Virus record (IMG/VR): IMGVR_UViG_3300044949_001310
Span: 1-26,918 of that record
From: a virus
Strand: one strand, 5' to 3'
Length of the DNA stretch: 26,918 bases
The number at the start of each line of letters is the position of its first letter. Positions within the stretch are counted from its first letter, which is position 1. Below are positions 4,919-12,000 of the stretch, piece by piece. The position numbers were made by a program, and so were the translations under genes. The notes beneath the pieces were generated by a model. The model had not been told where the DNA came from. It searched no databases and worked only from the letters and a program-made list of their open reading frames with translations.

Positions 4919-6429
4919 TGGCTCTTTTGCGGACGGCGCAGGGTGACCGGATATATGAGCCTGACGGGGAGGTGCTGACGCGGTTTTTCTGGTCGCGTGG
5001 TCGGCTGGACGTGATTCAGGGGCCGATTGGTTCTGGCACGTCGTCGGCGTGTGCGCAGCGGATATGGGCGACGGCGAATGAGCAGGGGCCTGATTATGAC
5101 GGCGTGAGGCGGACGCGGTGGATTGTGACGCGGGCGACCTACAAGGAGCTCGACACGACGTTTCTGGCGACGACATGGCCGCAGTGGTTTCCCGAGCATG
5201 ACTGGGGGACGATGGTTCGATCCGAGCCGCGGACGCATACGCTGAAGCGTCGGCATTGGTCGGGGGACGGGACGACGGTTGAGTGCGAGGTGGTGTTTGT
5301 GGCGCTGCCTGATGAGCAGACGGCCGAGCGCGTTCTGGCGTCGTTCGAGATCACCGGGTTCTTTGTGAACGAGGGGCAGTTCATTCCTCTGGGGGTCATC
5401 ACGGAGCTTCTGTCGCGGTGTGCGCGCTTTCCGTCGAAGATGAACGGGCCGGGGGCGACGTGGCATGGTGGGTTCATTGACCTGAACGCTCCGAAGGAGG
5501 GGCACTGGATACCCTACATGCGCGGCGACATACCGCTGCCGGCGAACTGGCCCGACGATATGCGTCGCCAATTCCAGAAGCCGTCGACATGGAACTTCTT
5601 CGTGCAGCCGCCCGGCCTGATCGAGCGCGTGGTGAACGGCTCGATCATCTATGAGCCGAACCCGAAGGCCGAGAATCAGAAATGGCTCAAGGAACCCTAC
5701 ATCGAAAAGATCGGCGCATGGGACAAGGAAAAGATCGACCAGCGGATTCTGAACAAGGTCACCCTGTCGCGCCACGGCAAGCCGGTCTATCCGACGTTCC
5801 TGCCGGACGATCACATTGCGAAGACGGAGCCTGAGCCGACGCCGGGAGCGCCGATCATCGTGGGGATGGACTTCGGGCGGGAACCGGCGGCGGTGTTCTG
5901 TCAGTGCCGCAGCGACCGCTGGACGGTCTTTTCCGAACTGATCGGCAGCAACGAGAGCGCCATGACCTTTGCGCCCCGCGTGGCCCGGCATCTGGCGCAG
6001 CGGTATCCGGGCTTCGCCTTCGAGCTTTGGGGCGACCCCCGCGGCGGGGATCGGCGCGACAACACGGAGACGACGGCGTTCGACATCTTTCTGGCGGAAG
6101 GGATGCGCGTGCTTCCGGCGTCGACCGACAACAACCCGGAAATCCGGCGTTCGACGGTCGAGCGCGTCCTGGCCCGCCGATACGGGCTCCACATCGCGCC
6201 GTCGTGCCTGACCCTCAAGAGCGGCATGGCCGGGGGCTATCACTACCGGTCGATCAAGGGGGTCGATGGCATGTTCACCGAGAAGCCCGTCAAGAACAAC
6301 TTCTCGCACGTCGTCGAAGCATTCGAGAACGCCCTGATGGGCGGCGGAGAGGCCATGAGCATGAAGCGCCAGAACATCGGCATCCCCCGGCCGTCGCCGG
6401 TCGTCGTCAGACGCCCGCATTTCCGATGA
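4918..6429 (+). CDS. terL: Terminase large subunit
   Basis: 503 aa, start overlapping the RHH stop. The N-terminal ATPase shows a P-loop-like GPIGSGTSS (Gly35-Ser42) in which Thr41 stands where Walker A lysine is usual, and a probable Walker B/arginine-coupling segment FFVNEGQFIPLG. The C-terminal RNase-H-like nuclease has IIVGMDFGREP (Asp318), ELWGDPRGGD (Asp373) and SHVVEAFENAL (Glu467) as the metal-site candidates. The enzyme translocates DNA into the prohead and cuts it to length. It is followed in an ATGA overlap by a small gene, and by the portal 560 bp later, the usual packaging order. The first ~550 bases are G/T-skewed, after which codon use returns to the phage norm. Confidence 0.9.
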   Translation: MALLRTAQGDRIYEPDGEVLTRFFWSRGRLDVIQGPIGSGTSSACAQRIWATANEQGPDYDGVRRTRWIVTRATYKELDTTFLATTWPQWFPEHDWGTMVRSEPRTHTLKRRHWSGDGTTVECEVVFVALPDEQTAERVLASFEITGFFVNEGQFIPLGVITELLSRCARFPSKMNGPGATWHGGFIDLNAPKEGHWIPYMRGDIPLPANWPDDMRRQFQKPSTWNFFVQPPGLIERVVNGSIIYEPNPKAENQKWLKEPYIEKIGAWDKEKIDQRILNKVTLSRHGKPVYPTFLPDDHIAKTEPEPTPGAPIIVGMDFGREPAAVFCQCRSDRWTVFSELIGSNESAMTFAPRVARHLAQRYPGFAFELWGDPRGGDRRDNTETTAFDIFLAEGMRVLPASTDNNPEIRRSTVERVLARRYGLHIAPSCLTLKSGMAGGYHYRSIKGVDGMFTEKPVKNNFSHVVEAFENALMGGGEAMSMKRQNIGIPRPSPVVVRRPHFR

Positions 6430-6821
6430 CGCCGGCGATCTTCTACTTCGGCTTCCACAAGCCGAAAGGCATCCGCGAAGCCTGGCGGCGGCGGGAATGG
6501 ACGATGTTCGGCCACGTCGAAGCCTGGGGCGTCATGCAGGACGGCGAGACATGGTTTTTCCTCGATCCCGTCGCAAGCCGGGCATGTCTCCACATCGAAT
6601 ACCGCTGCGATGAGGTCGAAAACCTCCTGACCAATCGCTTCCTTGCCTGCGACACGGTCTATCGCATCAAGCCGCCCGACCTGTCGATCGGCATTCCCCT
6701 GCACCTGACGATGAACTGCGTCAGCCAATGCGCGCACCTGATCGGCGCCCGTGCATACGGCATCGAGAGCTTCCGGCGCATTCTGATCGAACACGGAGCA
6801 CAGGTCGTCAAATGCGGATGA
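6426..6821 (+). CDS. Conserved phage protein between terminase and portal; possible papain-fold peptidase
   Basis: 131 aa, ATG of an ATGA overlap with TerL. The centre has HIEYRCDE and the C-terminal third reads LTMNCVSQCAHLIGARAYGIESFRRILIEHG. In permuted NlpC/P60-like proteins a catalytic Cys follows an Asn at the head of such a helix (NCxxxxxxLLG), ahead of a short GI-x-S/T segment, and a His sits in an upstream strand. That resemblance is suggestive only. Small proteins of this kind occur next to terminases in marine and rhizobial podoviruses, where function is unknown. No signal peptide or membrane segment. Confidence 0.65.
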   Translation: MTPAIFYFGFHKPKGIREAWRRREWTMFGHVEAWGVMQDGETWFFLDPVASRACLHIEYRCDEVENLLTNRFLACDTVYRIKPPDLSIGIPLHLTMNCVSQCAHLIGARAYGIESFRRILIEHGAQVVKCG

Positions 6822-6988
6822 AGCAGCCCAAGGAAGACCCCAAGATTGCGCAGGAACGGGAGCGCGAACGCAAGATCGCCGAACAGGAACGTGCCGCCGC
6901 GACACAGCAGCTTGCCGGCGACATGACCGCGGACTTCCGCAACAACGTCCTCTCCGGCCGCCGGTCACTGTTCAGCGTGTTCCGATGA
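6818..6988 (+). CDS. Small charged helical protein (56 aa)
   Basis: The ATG at 6818 forms the ATGA overlap used throughout this cluster; an in-frame ATG at 6812 would add two residues. Residues 5-35 are almost all charged (QERERERKIAEQERAAAT), predicting one long helix or coiled coil, followed by a basic tail ending in FSVFR. The stop overlaps the portal ATG. Small coiled-coil proteins ahead of the portal are common in podoviruses of this layout. No function is assigned; a portal-assembly helper is only a guess. Confidence 0.65.
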   Translation: MKQPKEDPKIAQERERERKIAEQERAAATQQLAGDMTADFRNNVLSGRRSLFSVFR

Positions 6989-8505
6989 AGCCGACAAAGG
7001 ACTTCCAGTCGCGCTACGACGACGCGCGGCAGTTCCGGGATCAGGTGCGCCCCGAGATCGAGGACACCTATCGGTTCTGCGCGCCGTCGCGGCGCAACGA
7101 GTTCACCAGCAGCTACAACGCGCGCATCCCGAAAAAACCCGCCGACACGCTGGTCTACCACTCGCTCGGGGAAACCTCGGCCGCCGATCTTGCCGGCGAC
7201 ATCGTCACCTACTTCACGCCGTCGGAGGCGCACTGGTTCGAAATCTCCGTCCTGACGCCCGTGCCGGAAGAGATGCAGAATCAGGTTCTGGATTTCGCAA
7301 CACGGCGGGAACAGGACATCCGCGACCTCATCGCCGCGTCGAACTACAACGACATCGCGCCGCAATGGGCCTTTGAAGCCGCATCCCAGGGGACGCCGGC
7401 CCTGTGGGTGCAACTGGCCCACCAGACCCAACCCATCTTCTGCGAAAGCGTGCCCCCCTCCGAACTGCTCATCACGCCGGGGCATCTCGGCTACCTCGAC
7501 CGCTTCCGGCAGCAGACCGTCCGGGCCAGCACGCTGCCGGCCCTGTTCGCGCCATACCCGCAGATCAACCTCGAGACGCTCGAAATCCGCAGGAAGATCG
7601 AAAAGCCCGGCGCCGTCTGCACATGCGTCTGGGGCTTCTGGCTCGACTGGGCAGACGCGGGCAATCCGCAATGGCGGATGGAAGTGACCGTCGACGGCAA
7701 GCGCGTGACGCCGGAAGAACCAATCGTCCTCGGCCCCATGTCCGGTGCCTGCCCGCTTCTCGTCGGCCGCTTCAATCCTCAGCCCGGCCAGCCATGGGGG
7801 CGCGGCCCGGGCATGAAAGGGCTGCCCGACCTGCGCGTCCTGGACAAGGTCGAGGAAAGCATCCTCCTCGGACTGGAAGACCAGCTCAAGACCACGCTGA
7901 TCTATTCCAGCGACGCCTATCTCGACCTCTCCAAAGGCATCCGGCCCGGCACGGCATACCCGGCCGGCCCGCGCTTTACCAAGGATCAGGTCTACGAACT
8001 GAACAAGCAGACGAACCTCGAAAACTCGTATTTCACGCGCGAAGGCATGAGCCAGCGCATCCTCGAAATCTTCTATCAGACCGGGCCGCGCCAGCGCGGA
8101 GATACCCCGCCGACCGCGACACAATGGCTGGACGAAGCCCGCCGCGTGCAGGAACGCCTCGGCAAGCCGTCAGCGCCGCTCTGGTCCGAACTGATATTCC
8201 CCTTTGTCCAGCGCGTCGAATGGATCGGCGTGCAAGCCGGCCTGCTCGAAAACGTCATGATGATCGACGGGCAGGCAATCACGCTCAAGCCGATCAGCCC
8301 GCTTCAGAAATCGCAGAACCGCGACGACGTGCTGACCACGCGCGCAAACCTCCAACTGGCCTTTGAAATCCTCCAGGATCAGGTGCCGACCTACGTCGAC
8401 ATCACCCAGACGCTGCGAAACGTGATCCAGGCGTCCGGTGACCGCCTGATCGTCATCAACAAGGAACCCCTGCAAAATGAACCTGCCCCTGTGCCTGCCG
8501 GATGA
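6985..8505 (+). CDS. Portal protein (head-tail connector, T7 gp8-like)
   Basis: 506 aa, within the usual size for this family. The opening (KDFQSRYDDARQFRDQVRPE, then DTYRFCAPSR) and the later TPSEAHWFEIS and GRGPGMKGLPDL segments match the head-tail connecting protein family that forms the dodecameric portal of T7-like phages, including the PQPGQPWGRGPG stretch near residue 265. It sits at a capsid vertex, is the docking point for the terminase, and later binds the tail adaptor. It is coupled to the small upstream gene by overlapping stop and start, and its last 29 bases overlap the next small gene. Confidence 0.88.
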   Translation: MKPTKDFQSRYDDARQFRDQVRPEIEDTYRFCAPSRRNEFTSSYNARIPKKPADTLVYHSLGETSAADLAGDIVTYFTPSEAHWFEISVLTPVPEEMQNQVLDFATRREQDIRDLIAASNYNDIAPQWAFEAASQGTPALWVQLAHQTQPIFCESVPPSELLITPGHLGYLDRFRQQTVRASTLPALFAPYPQINLETLEIRRKIEKPGAVCTCVWGFWLDWADAGNPQWRMEVTVDGKRVTPEEPIVLGPMSGACPLLVGRFNPQPGQPWGRGPGMKGLPDLRVLDKVEESILLGLEDQLKTTLIYSSDAYLDLSKGIRPGTAYPAGPRFTKDQVYELNKQTNLENSYFTREGMSQRILEIFYQTGPRQRGDTPPTATQWLDEARRVQERLGKPSAPLWSELIFPFVQRVEWIGVQAGLLENVMMIDGQAITLKPISPLQKSQNRDDVLTTRANLQLAFEILQDQVPTYVDITQTLRNVIQASGDRLIVINKEPLQNEPAPVPAG

Positions 8506-8800
8506 CGGTCCTGTCGTCAACTATCTGACCGGCCTTCTGGAAAGCCCGGACGAAGGACACAAGGCGGCAGCCCGCGCGGCCATGAGTGCCGTCAAGCGCG
8601 TTCTGGCCACGCCGGACGGAGCTATCCTTATGGAATTGCTGGAAAAATCAACGACTCAGTTTTTCTTTTCGCCGTTCGCGGACCCTCGTGCATGTGACGC
8701 TTTGAATGCGCAGCGTTTTATCGCGCTCGATCTTAGGAGGATCGAGAGCGATGATGGACGTCACCACCCCGAGCGCCGAAAGCCAACCTTCCACCGCTGA
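8477..8800 (+). CDS. Small protein between portal and scaffold; 3' end doubtful
   Basis: 107 aa as an open frame from the ATG at 8477 inside the portal 3' end. Residues 1-60 (DDGPVVNYLTGLLESPDEGH, then AVKRVLATPDGAILMELLEK) look like a real soluble helical protein. The last ~40 residues are encoded by DNA that also carries a GTGCATGTG word, the scaffold ribosome-site hairpin and the first 50 bases of the scaffold gene, and they read like translated control sequence (Arg/His/Pro-rich). The gene may be genuine with a non-conserved tail. A gene in this slot is frequent in related podoviruses, but I do not recognise the family. Confidence 0.55.
   Translation: MNLPLCLPDDGPVVNYLTGLLESPDEGHKAAARAAMSAVKRVLATPDGAILMELLEKSTTQFFFSPFADPRACDALNAQRFIALDLRRIESDDGRHHPERRKPTFHR
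8688..8696 (+). promoter_or_regulatory. GTGCATGTG word upstream of scaffold
   Basis: The 9-mer GTGCATGTG lies 63 bases before the scaffold ATG. The same word precedes tail tubular A (11372-11380) and the fibre (22932-22940). It may be part of a late promoter; the evidence is recurrence only. Confidence 0.3.
8721..8751 (+). promoter_or_regulatory. Hairpin presenting the scaffold ribosome-binding site in its loop
   Basis: TCGCGCTCGATC (8721-8732) pairs with GATCGAGAGCGA (8740-8751) through 11 of 12 positions. The 7-nt loop is TTAGGAG, so the Shine-Dalgarno sequence is the loop itself, and the A of the start codon closes the stem. This should strongly influence scaffold translation or mRNA processing. 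Confidence 0.65.
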
Positions 8801-9452
8801 AACGGCCCCCGCGCCGCAGGAAGCCGGCACTGACCTTTCGTGGATCGGGCAGGATTACCATACCGACGGACGCCCCGATCTCGGGCGGTTCCGCGAGCAT
8901 TACGAAAACCTGCTGGCCGAAGACGCGCGGCGCCGCGAATTGCCTGCCGCGCCGCAGGACGGCAAATATGACCTGAGCATCCCCGCCGGCCTTGATCTCG
9001 GTGACGTCAAGCTGCCCGAAGGGCAAGCCATCGAGCTGCGCGCCGACGATCCTGCATACGCCCCGGTGTTCGAGGAATTGCAGGCGTTCATGCATCGCAA
9101 CGGCATGACGCAGGAAACGGCGAGCGGCCTCATCGGGCTGCTTGCCAAGTATCAGGCCACGCAATCCGTGCAGGAAACGAACGCGCTTGCGGCCGAGCAC
9201 GAAAAACTCGGCCCGACACCCGCCGCGCGAGAGGCGCGCGTCAACACACTGCGCCGCAGCCTGCTGAATGTCCTGCCCGAACAGGAAGCCTCAGAATTGA
9301 TGGGAACGGTCCGTTCCTACTCCGCCTTGCGCGCAATCGAACGACTGATTGCCCGCAATACCGGCCCCATGGCCGCACCCCCACAGCCGCAGAAACAGGC
9401 CCTCGCCGGCCTCAGCGGCTACGAACTGCTCCGCGCTGCGCGGGGAATGTAG
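8751..9452 (+). CDS. Capsid scaffolding protein
   Basis: 233 aa from the ATG at 8751 (TTAGGAGG ten bases upstream); a second ATG follows directly. The protein is acidic, rich in Ala, Glu, Pro and Gln, with a disordered N-terminus, long helices in the middle (FEELQAFMHRNGMTQETASG, then GLLAKYQATQSVQE) and a C-terminal LSGYELLRAARGM. This is the profile of T7 gp9-type scaffolds, and it lies exactly between portal and major capsid. It would guide prohead assembly and leave before DNA filling. Its ribosome site sits in a hairpin loop, which could tune the high scaffold dose needed. The family call is mostly by position and composition. Confidence 0.75.
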   Translation: MMDVTTPSAESQPSTAETAPAPQEAGTDLSWIGQDYHTDGRPDLGRFREHYENLLAEDARRRELPAAPQDGKYDLSIPAGLDLGDVKLPEGQAIELRADDPAYAPVFEELQAFMHRNGMTQETASGLIGLLAKYQATQSVQETNALAAEHEKLGPTPAAREARVNTLRRSLLNVLPEQEASELMGTVRSYSALRAIERLIARNTGPMAAPPQPQKQALAGLSGYELLRAARGM

Positions 9453-9475
9453 AACCACAGGCAAAGAGGTAAGCC

Positions 9476-10438
9476 ATGCCGATCACTTATCCCGAATACG
9501 CGAAAGGCGTGGAGAATCCGGTCCAGCGCGCCATCATCGAACTCTTTCCGGATGCCGTCGACTTTCTGTCGGTCTTCCCCTTCGTGACCGCTCCGGGTGG
9601 CGTCTATCGCTACATGGAAGAGGGCGCGCTTGGCAGCAACGTGGCTTTCCGCGCCATCAACGGGACGGTTTCCGAAGGCTCCGGTCTGGTCCTCGACCGG
9701 ACGGAAGTCTGCTATCCCATGGCGGGCAACATCGACGTCGATCGCGTCCTGATCAACCGGCACGGCCCGGAGCATCGCGCCATCAAGGAAAGGATGCTGA
9801 TCAAGCAGAAAGCCGCGCTCTGGGCTCAGAGCTTCATTCGTGGCGACAATGCGACCAACTCGCTGGAAATGACCGGTCTGAAGACGCGCCTGCGTGCGGT
9901 CGGCGGGTCGGTGGACGGCAGCAACCAGGACAGCCGCATCATGGCCAACTCGACGGCGTCGGGCGGCGGTCCCCTGTCGTTGGGGCAACTCGACCGCGCC
10001 ATCGACCTTGTGGACGGCGCCAATGCCATCATCATGCCGAAAGCGGTGCGCGCGCGCTTTGCCGCCGCAGAGCGCGACACCAGCATCGGCGGCTTCGTCA
10101 CGCAGGACAAGGACGACATGGGCCGTGTCGTCACGCGCTACAACGGTCGGCCGATCTATGTCGGCTATGAGCTCAGCCGTCTCGGGGAGTTCCTCCCGTT
10201 CAACGAAGTCGCGCACGGCGGCGGATCGGCGGTCACCGCGTCGATCTACATCGTCCGCTTCGCCGAAGACGGGGTGTGCGGGCTTGAGACCTCTCCCATG
10301 CAGGTCACCGATATCGGCCTGACGGAAGGTGGCATCTACTACCGGACCAACATCGAACACGACGTGGGCATGGCAATCTTCAACCCCTACTCTGCCTTGC
10401 GCCTCTCCTCGATCACCAACGCCGCCATCGTGAAATAA
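9476..10438 (+). CDS. Major capsid protein
   Basis: 320 aa, ATG at 9476 with AGAGGTAAG upstream. Features of HK97-fold capsid proteins of podoviruses: an N-terminal arm (YPEYAKGVENPVQRAIIELF), a strand-rich P domain, TSIGGFVTQDKDDMGRVVT in the middle, and a C-terminal NIEHDVGMAIFNPYSALRLS. It follows the scaffold gene at 23 bp and is followed 13 bp later by the putative cement protein with its own AGGAGG. No protease gene is visible near it, so maturation probably occurs without proteolysis as in T7. The assignment rests on order, size and fold-like segments. Confidence 0.85.
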   Translation: MPITYPEYAKGVENPVQRAIIELFPDAVDFLSVFPFVTAPGGVYRYMEEGALGSNVAFRAINGTVSEGSGLVLDRTEVCYPMAGNIDVDRVLINRHGPEHRAIKERMLIKQKAALWAQSFIRGDNATNSLEMTGLKTRLRAVGGSVDGSNQDSRIMANSTASGGGPLSLGQLDRAIDLVDGANAIIMPKAVRARFAAAERDTSIGGFVTQDKDDMGRVVTRYNGRPIYVGYELSRLGEFLPFNEVAHGGGSAVTASIYIVRFAEDGVCGLETSPMQVTDIGLTEGGIYYRTNIEHDVGMAIFNPYSALRLSSITNAAIVK

Positions 10439-10451
10439 GGAGGGCACAGAC

Positions 10452-10895
10452 ATGACCTACAGCACTGGCAAAGCACCCGGCACGGTCGACGCCGCAACCG
10501 GCCTCGTCAAGCGCGCCGCAGGGCTGGCCGCAGTCACCGCGACCGGCTACATCGGCACGTATCACGACCAGGGTGCCGCGGTGGCAACCGACATGGCCTG
10601 CGTCATCAACGTCGAGGCCATCGACCTCACGTCGGGCAACGAGACCTATACCTTCCGGATCGTCGGATCGAACGTCGCTGACCGGTCGGATGGGCAAGTC
10701 CTCGACATGATGCAGCTTGGCCATGCGGCCACCATCACCATCGAGACCCGCAACACGGCAGTCGGGGATCAGGTGATCATGCAGTTCAGGACGATGCGAA
10801 ACTTCACGATGTTCCGGTATCTCGACCTGCACCAGACGGTCGGCGGGACCACCCCGTCGATCACCTTCAATGCCTTCTTCACGAGGAGCACCTGA
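10452..10895 (+). CDS. Putative capsid cement/decoration protein
   Basis: 147 aa, preceded by AGGAGG at the end of the capsid gene. It is almost all beta-type sequence (ATGYIGTYHDQGAAVATDM, ETYTFRIVGSNVADRSDGQ, QVIMQFRTMRNFTMFRYLD), with no membrane segment and no repeats. This resembles Bbp16-type cement proteins, which in Bordetella phage BPP-1 bind the capsid surface next to the major capsid protein. The location straight after the capsid gene agrees. The family match is by general pattern rather than a diagnostic motif. Confidence 0.6.
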   Translation: MTYSTGKAPGTVDAATGLVKRAAGLAAVTATGYIGTYHDQGAAVATDMACVINVEAIDLTSGNETYTFRIVGSNVADRSDGQVLDMMQLGHAATITIETRNTAVGDQVIMQFRTMRNFTMFRYLDLHQTVGGTTPSITFNAFFTRST

Positions 10896-10897
10896 TC

Positions 10898-11311
10898 TTG
10901 CCCATTGAAGCGTTTCTGGAGCCAAACCCGGCCTACAAGCCCGAGACGGACAACGACAAGGCGGCCTATGCCAGCATCGTTGACCTGCACAAGAAGAACG
11001 GGGCGATCAGGACCGACCTTGCCGGCATCGTCGAGGCCATCCGCAACTCGAAAGGCATGTATCGGCAGCGCGTGGAAGCGCCCGCGCCGGTGGATGCGAC
11101 GATCAAGGTGCCGTCCATGGCCGAGCGCAGCATCGAGGAACTCAAGGCCATGGCCTTGACGATGGGCATCGACATCACGCGCAAGCAGCGGATGACCAAG
11201 GCCGATCTCGTCAAGCTGGTCGAAACCAAGCTGCGCAATGTCCAGATCGTCGATGAGACGAATGTGCCGATTGGCGATCAGGCGGAAGAGGCCCCCGACT
11301 CCGCAGAATAA
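10898..11311 (+). CDS. Structural-module protein with C-terminal HeH/SAP-like domain
   Basis: 137 aa. The start is the TTG at 10898, because GAGGAG lies nine bases upstream and no in-frame ATG precedes the conserved-looking N-terminus (PIEAFLEPNPAYKPETDND). Residues ~75-110 (RSIEELKAMALTMGIDITRK, then TKADLVKLVETK) have the helix-extension-helix pattern of HeH/SAP/Rho-N-type nucleic-acid-binding domains, often found at the ends of small phage head-completion proteins. Role unknown: perhaps a minor capsid or head-closure protein contacting DNA. It ends 25 bp before a terminator-like hairpin that closes the capsid block. Confidence 0.68.
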   Translation: MPIEAFLEPNPAYKPETDNDKAAYASIVDLHKKNGAIRTDLAGIVEAIRNSKGMYRQRVEAPAPVDATIKVPSMAERSIEELKAMALTMGIDITRKQRMTKADLVKLVETKLRNVQIVDETNVPIGDQAEEAPDSAE

Positions 11312-11336
11312 CGGCTGAAAACATCCGCTTGCGAAT

Positions 11337-11370
11337 GGAAGAGGCGGGCTGCGGCTCGCCTCTTCCCGTT
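11337..11370 (+). terminator. Strong terminator-like hairpin between capsid and tail genes
   Basis: GGAAGAGGCG (11337-11346) pairs perfectly with CGCCTCTTCC (11357-11366). The inner bases can add three more pairs (one G-T) around a TGCG loop. The exit sequence is CGTTTG, a weak T-run. T7 places its T-phi terminator at the same point, straight after the capsid gene block. Confidence 0.6.
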
Positions 11371-11371
11371 T

Positions 11372-11395
11372 GTGCATGTGAGGCCATTGCGCAAT
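11372..11395 (+). promoter_or_regulatory. GTGCATGTG word and dyad upstream of tail tubular A
   Basis: GTGCATGTG (11372-11380) follows the terminator-like hairpin by five bases and lies 41 bases before the ATG. It is followed by the perfect palindrome ATTGCGCAAT (11386-11395). A promoter restarting transcription after the terminator is a reasonable guess. Confidence 0.35.
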
Positions 11396-11412
11396 GACGC
11401 ATCGTGGCGGCC

Positions 11413-12000
11413 ATGCGTACCCAATTCTCCATGCTCTCGATCATCAACGCCGCCCTTGCTGCCCAGGGGCTTGATGAGGTCACCTCGCTTGAGGACGGCT
11501 CGCCCGAGTTCCGCATTCTCTCGCGGCACTGGTCGCTTGTCGTCGAAGCCGCCCTTGAGACAGGCCGATTCCCGTTCGCGCGGCAGGAGGTCTTCACGCA
11601 ATCGCGCGTCGAGGGCAAGTTCGGCTTTGCGGATGGCTATGCCTTTCCGGAAACCGCCCTGCACATCCGCGACGTGTGGACGACCGCAGGCAGCCGGATC
11701 ATCAACCACATCTGGGTGCAGGACGGAAGCCACGTCTATCTGGACGAGCCGGGCGGCGTCTGGATGGAATATGCAACGGCGCCAGACCCGTCCTTCTGGG
11801 GCGCCAACTTCTCGCAGGGCGTTCAACTGCGCCTTCAGGCGGTCATTGCGCGCGCCACGCAAACGGGGGACGCCAGAGAACTCGACGCGCAAGCCGAAAT
11901 GGCCTTCGATCGCGCCAACACTGCCGCGGCAAAGGGGCGGTCCGACGAAATCAGACCGCGCCAATCGTCGTTCGCGCTGGCGAGGTTCGGCCGTGGCTAG
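11413..12000 (+). CDS. Tail tubular protein A (adaptor, T7 gp11-like)
   Basis: 195 aa from the ATG at 11413; a GTG at 11404 is possible, but neither has a strong ribosome site. The N-terminus (QFSMLSIINAALAAQGLDEV, then LSRHWSLVVEAALETGRFPF) is characteristic of T7 gp11-type adaptors: an opening helix plus strand, then a W...AL..G.FPFA segment. The later WMEYATAPDPSFWG and helical end complete the family pattern. It forms the ring between portal and nozzle. Its stop overlaps the GTG start of the next gene by eight bases, so the two tail proteins are coupled. Confidence 0.78.
   Translation: MRTQFSMLSIINAALAAQGLDEVTSLEDGSPEFRILSRHWSLVVEAALETGRFPFARQEVFTQSRVEGKFGFADGYAFPETALHIRDVWTTAGSRIINHIWVQDGSHVYLDEPGGVWMEYATAPDPSFWGANFSQGVQLRLQAVIARATQTGDARELDAQAEMAFDRANTAAAKGRSDEIRPRQSSFALARFGRG

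Noticed and set aside
4067-5176. 369-aa minus-strand open frame rich in Pro, His, Thr and Ser
   Set aside because: It runs antisense through the small-terminase-like gene, the non-coding gap, the RHH gene and the TerL start. Its composition is explained by the local strand skew, with no domain and no ribosome site.
4786-6420. 544-aa minus-strand open frame antisense to the large terminase
   Set aside because: Arg/His/Pro-rich shadow of a clear TerL gene in high-GC DNA.
6808-8124. 438-aa minus-strand open frame opposite the portal
   Set aside because: Antisense shadow; the plus-strand portal family match is strong.
8642-8670. GAAAAA/TTTTTC stem followed by T-rich sequence
   Set aside because: An A-T-only six-pair stem with a 12-nt loop is too weak for a terminator call, and it lies within a probable coding region.
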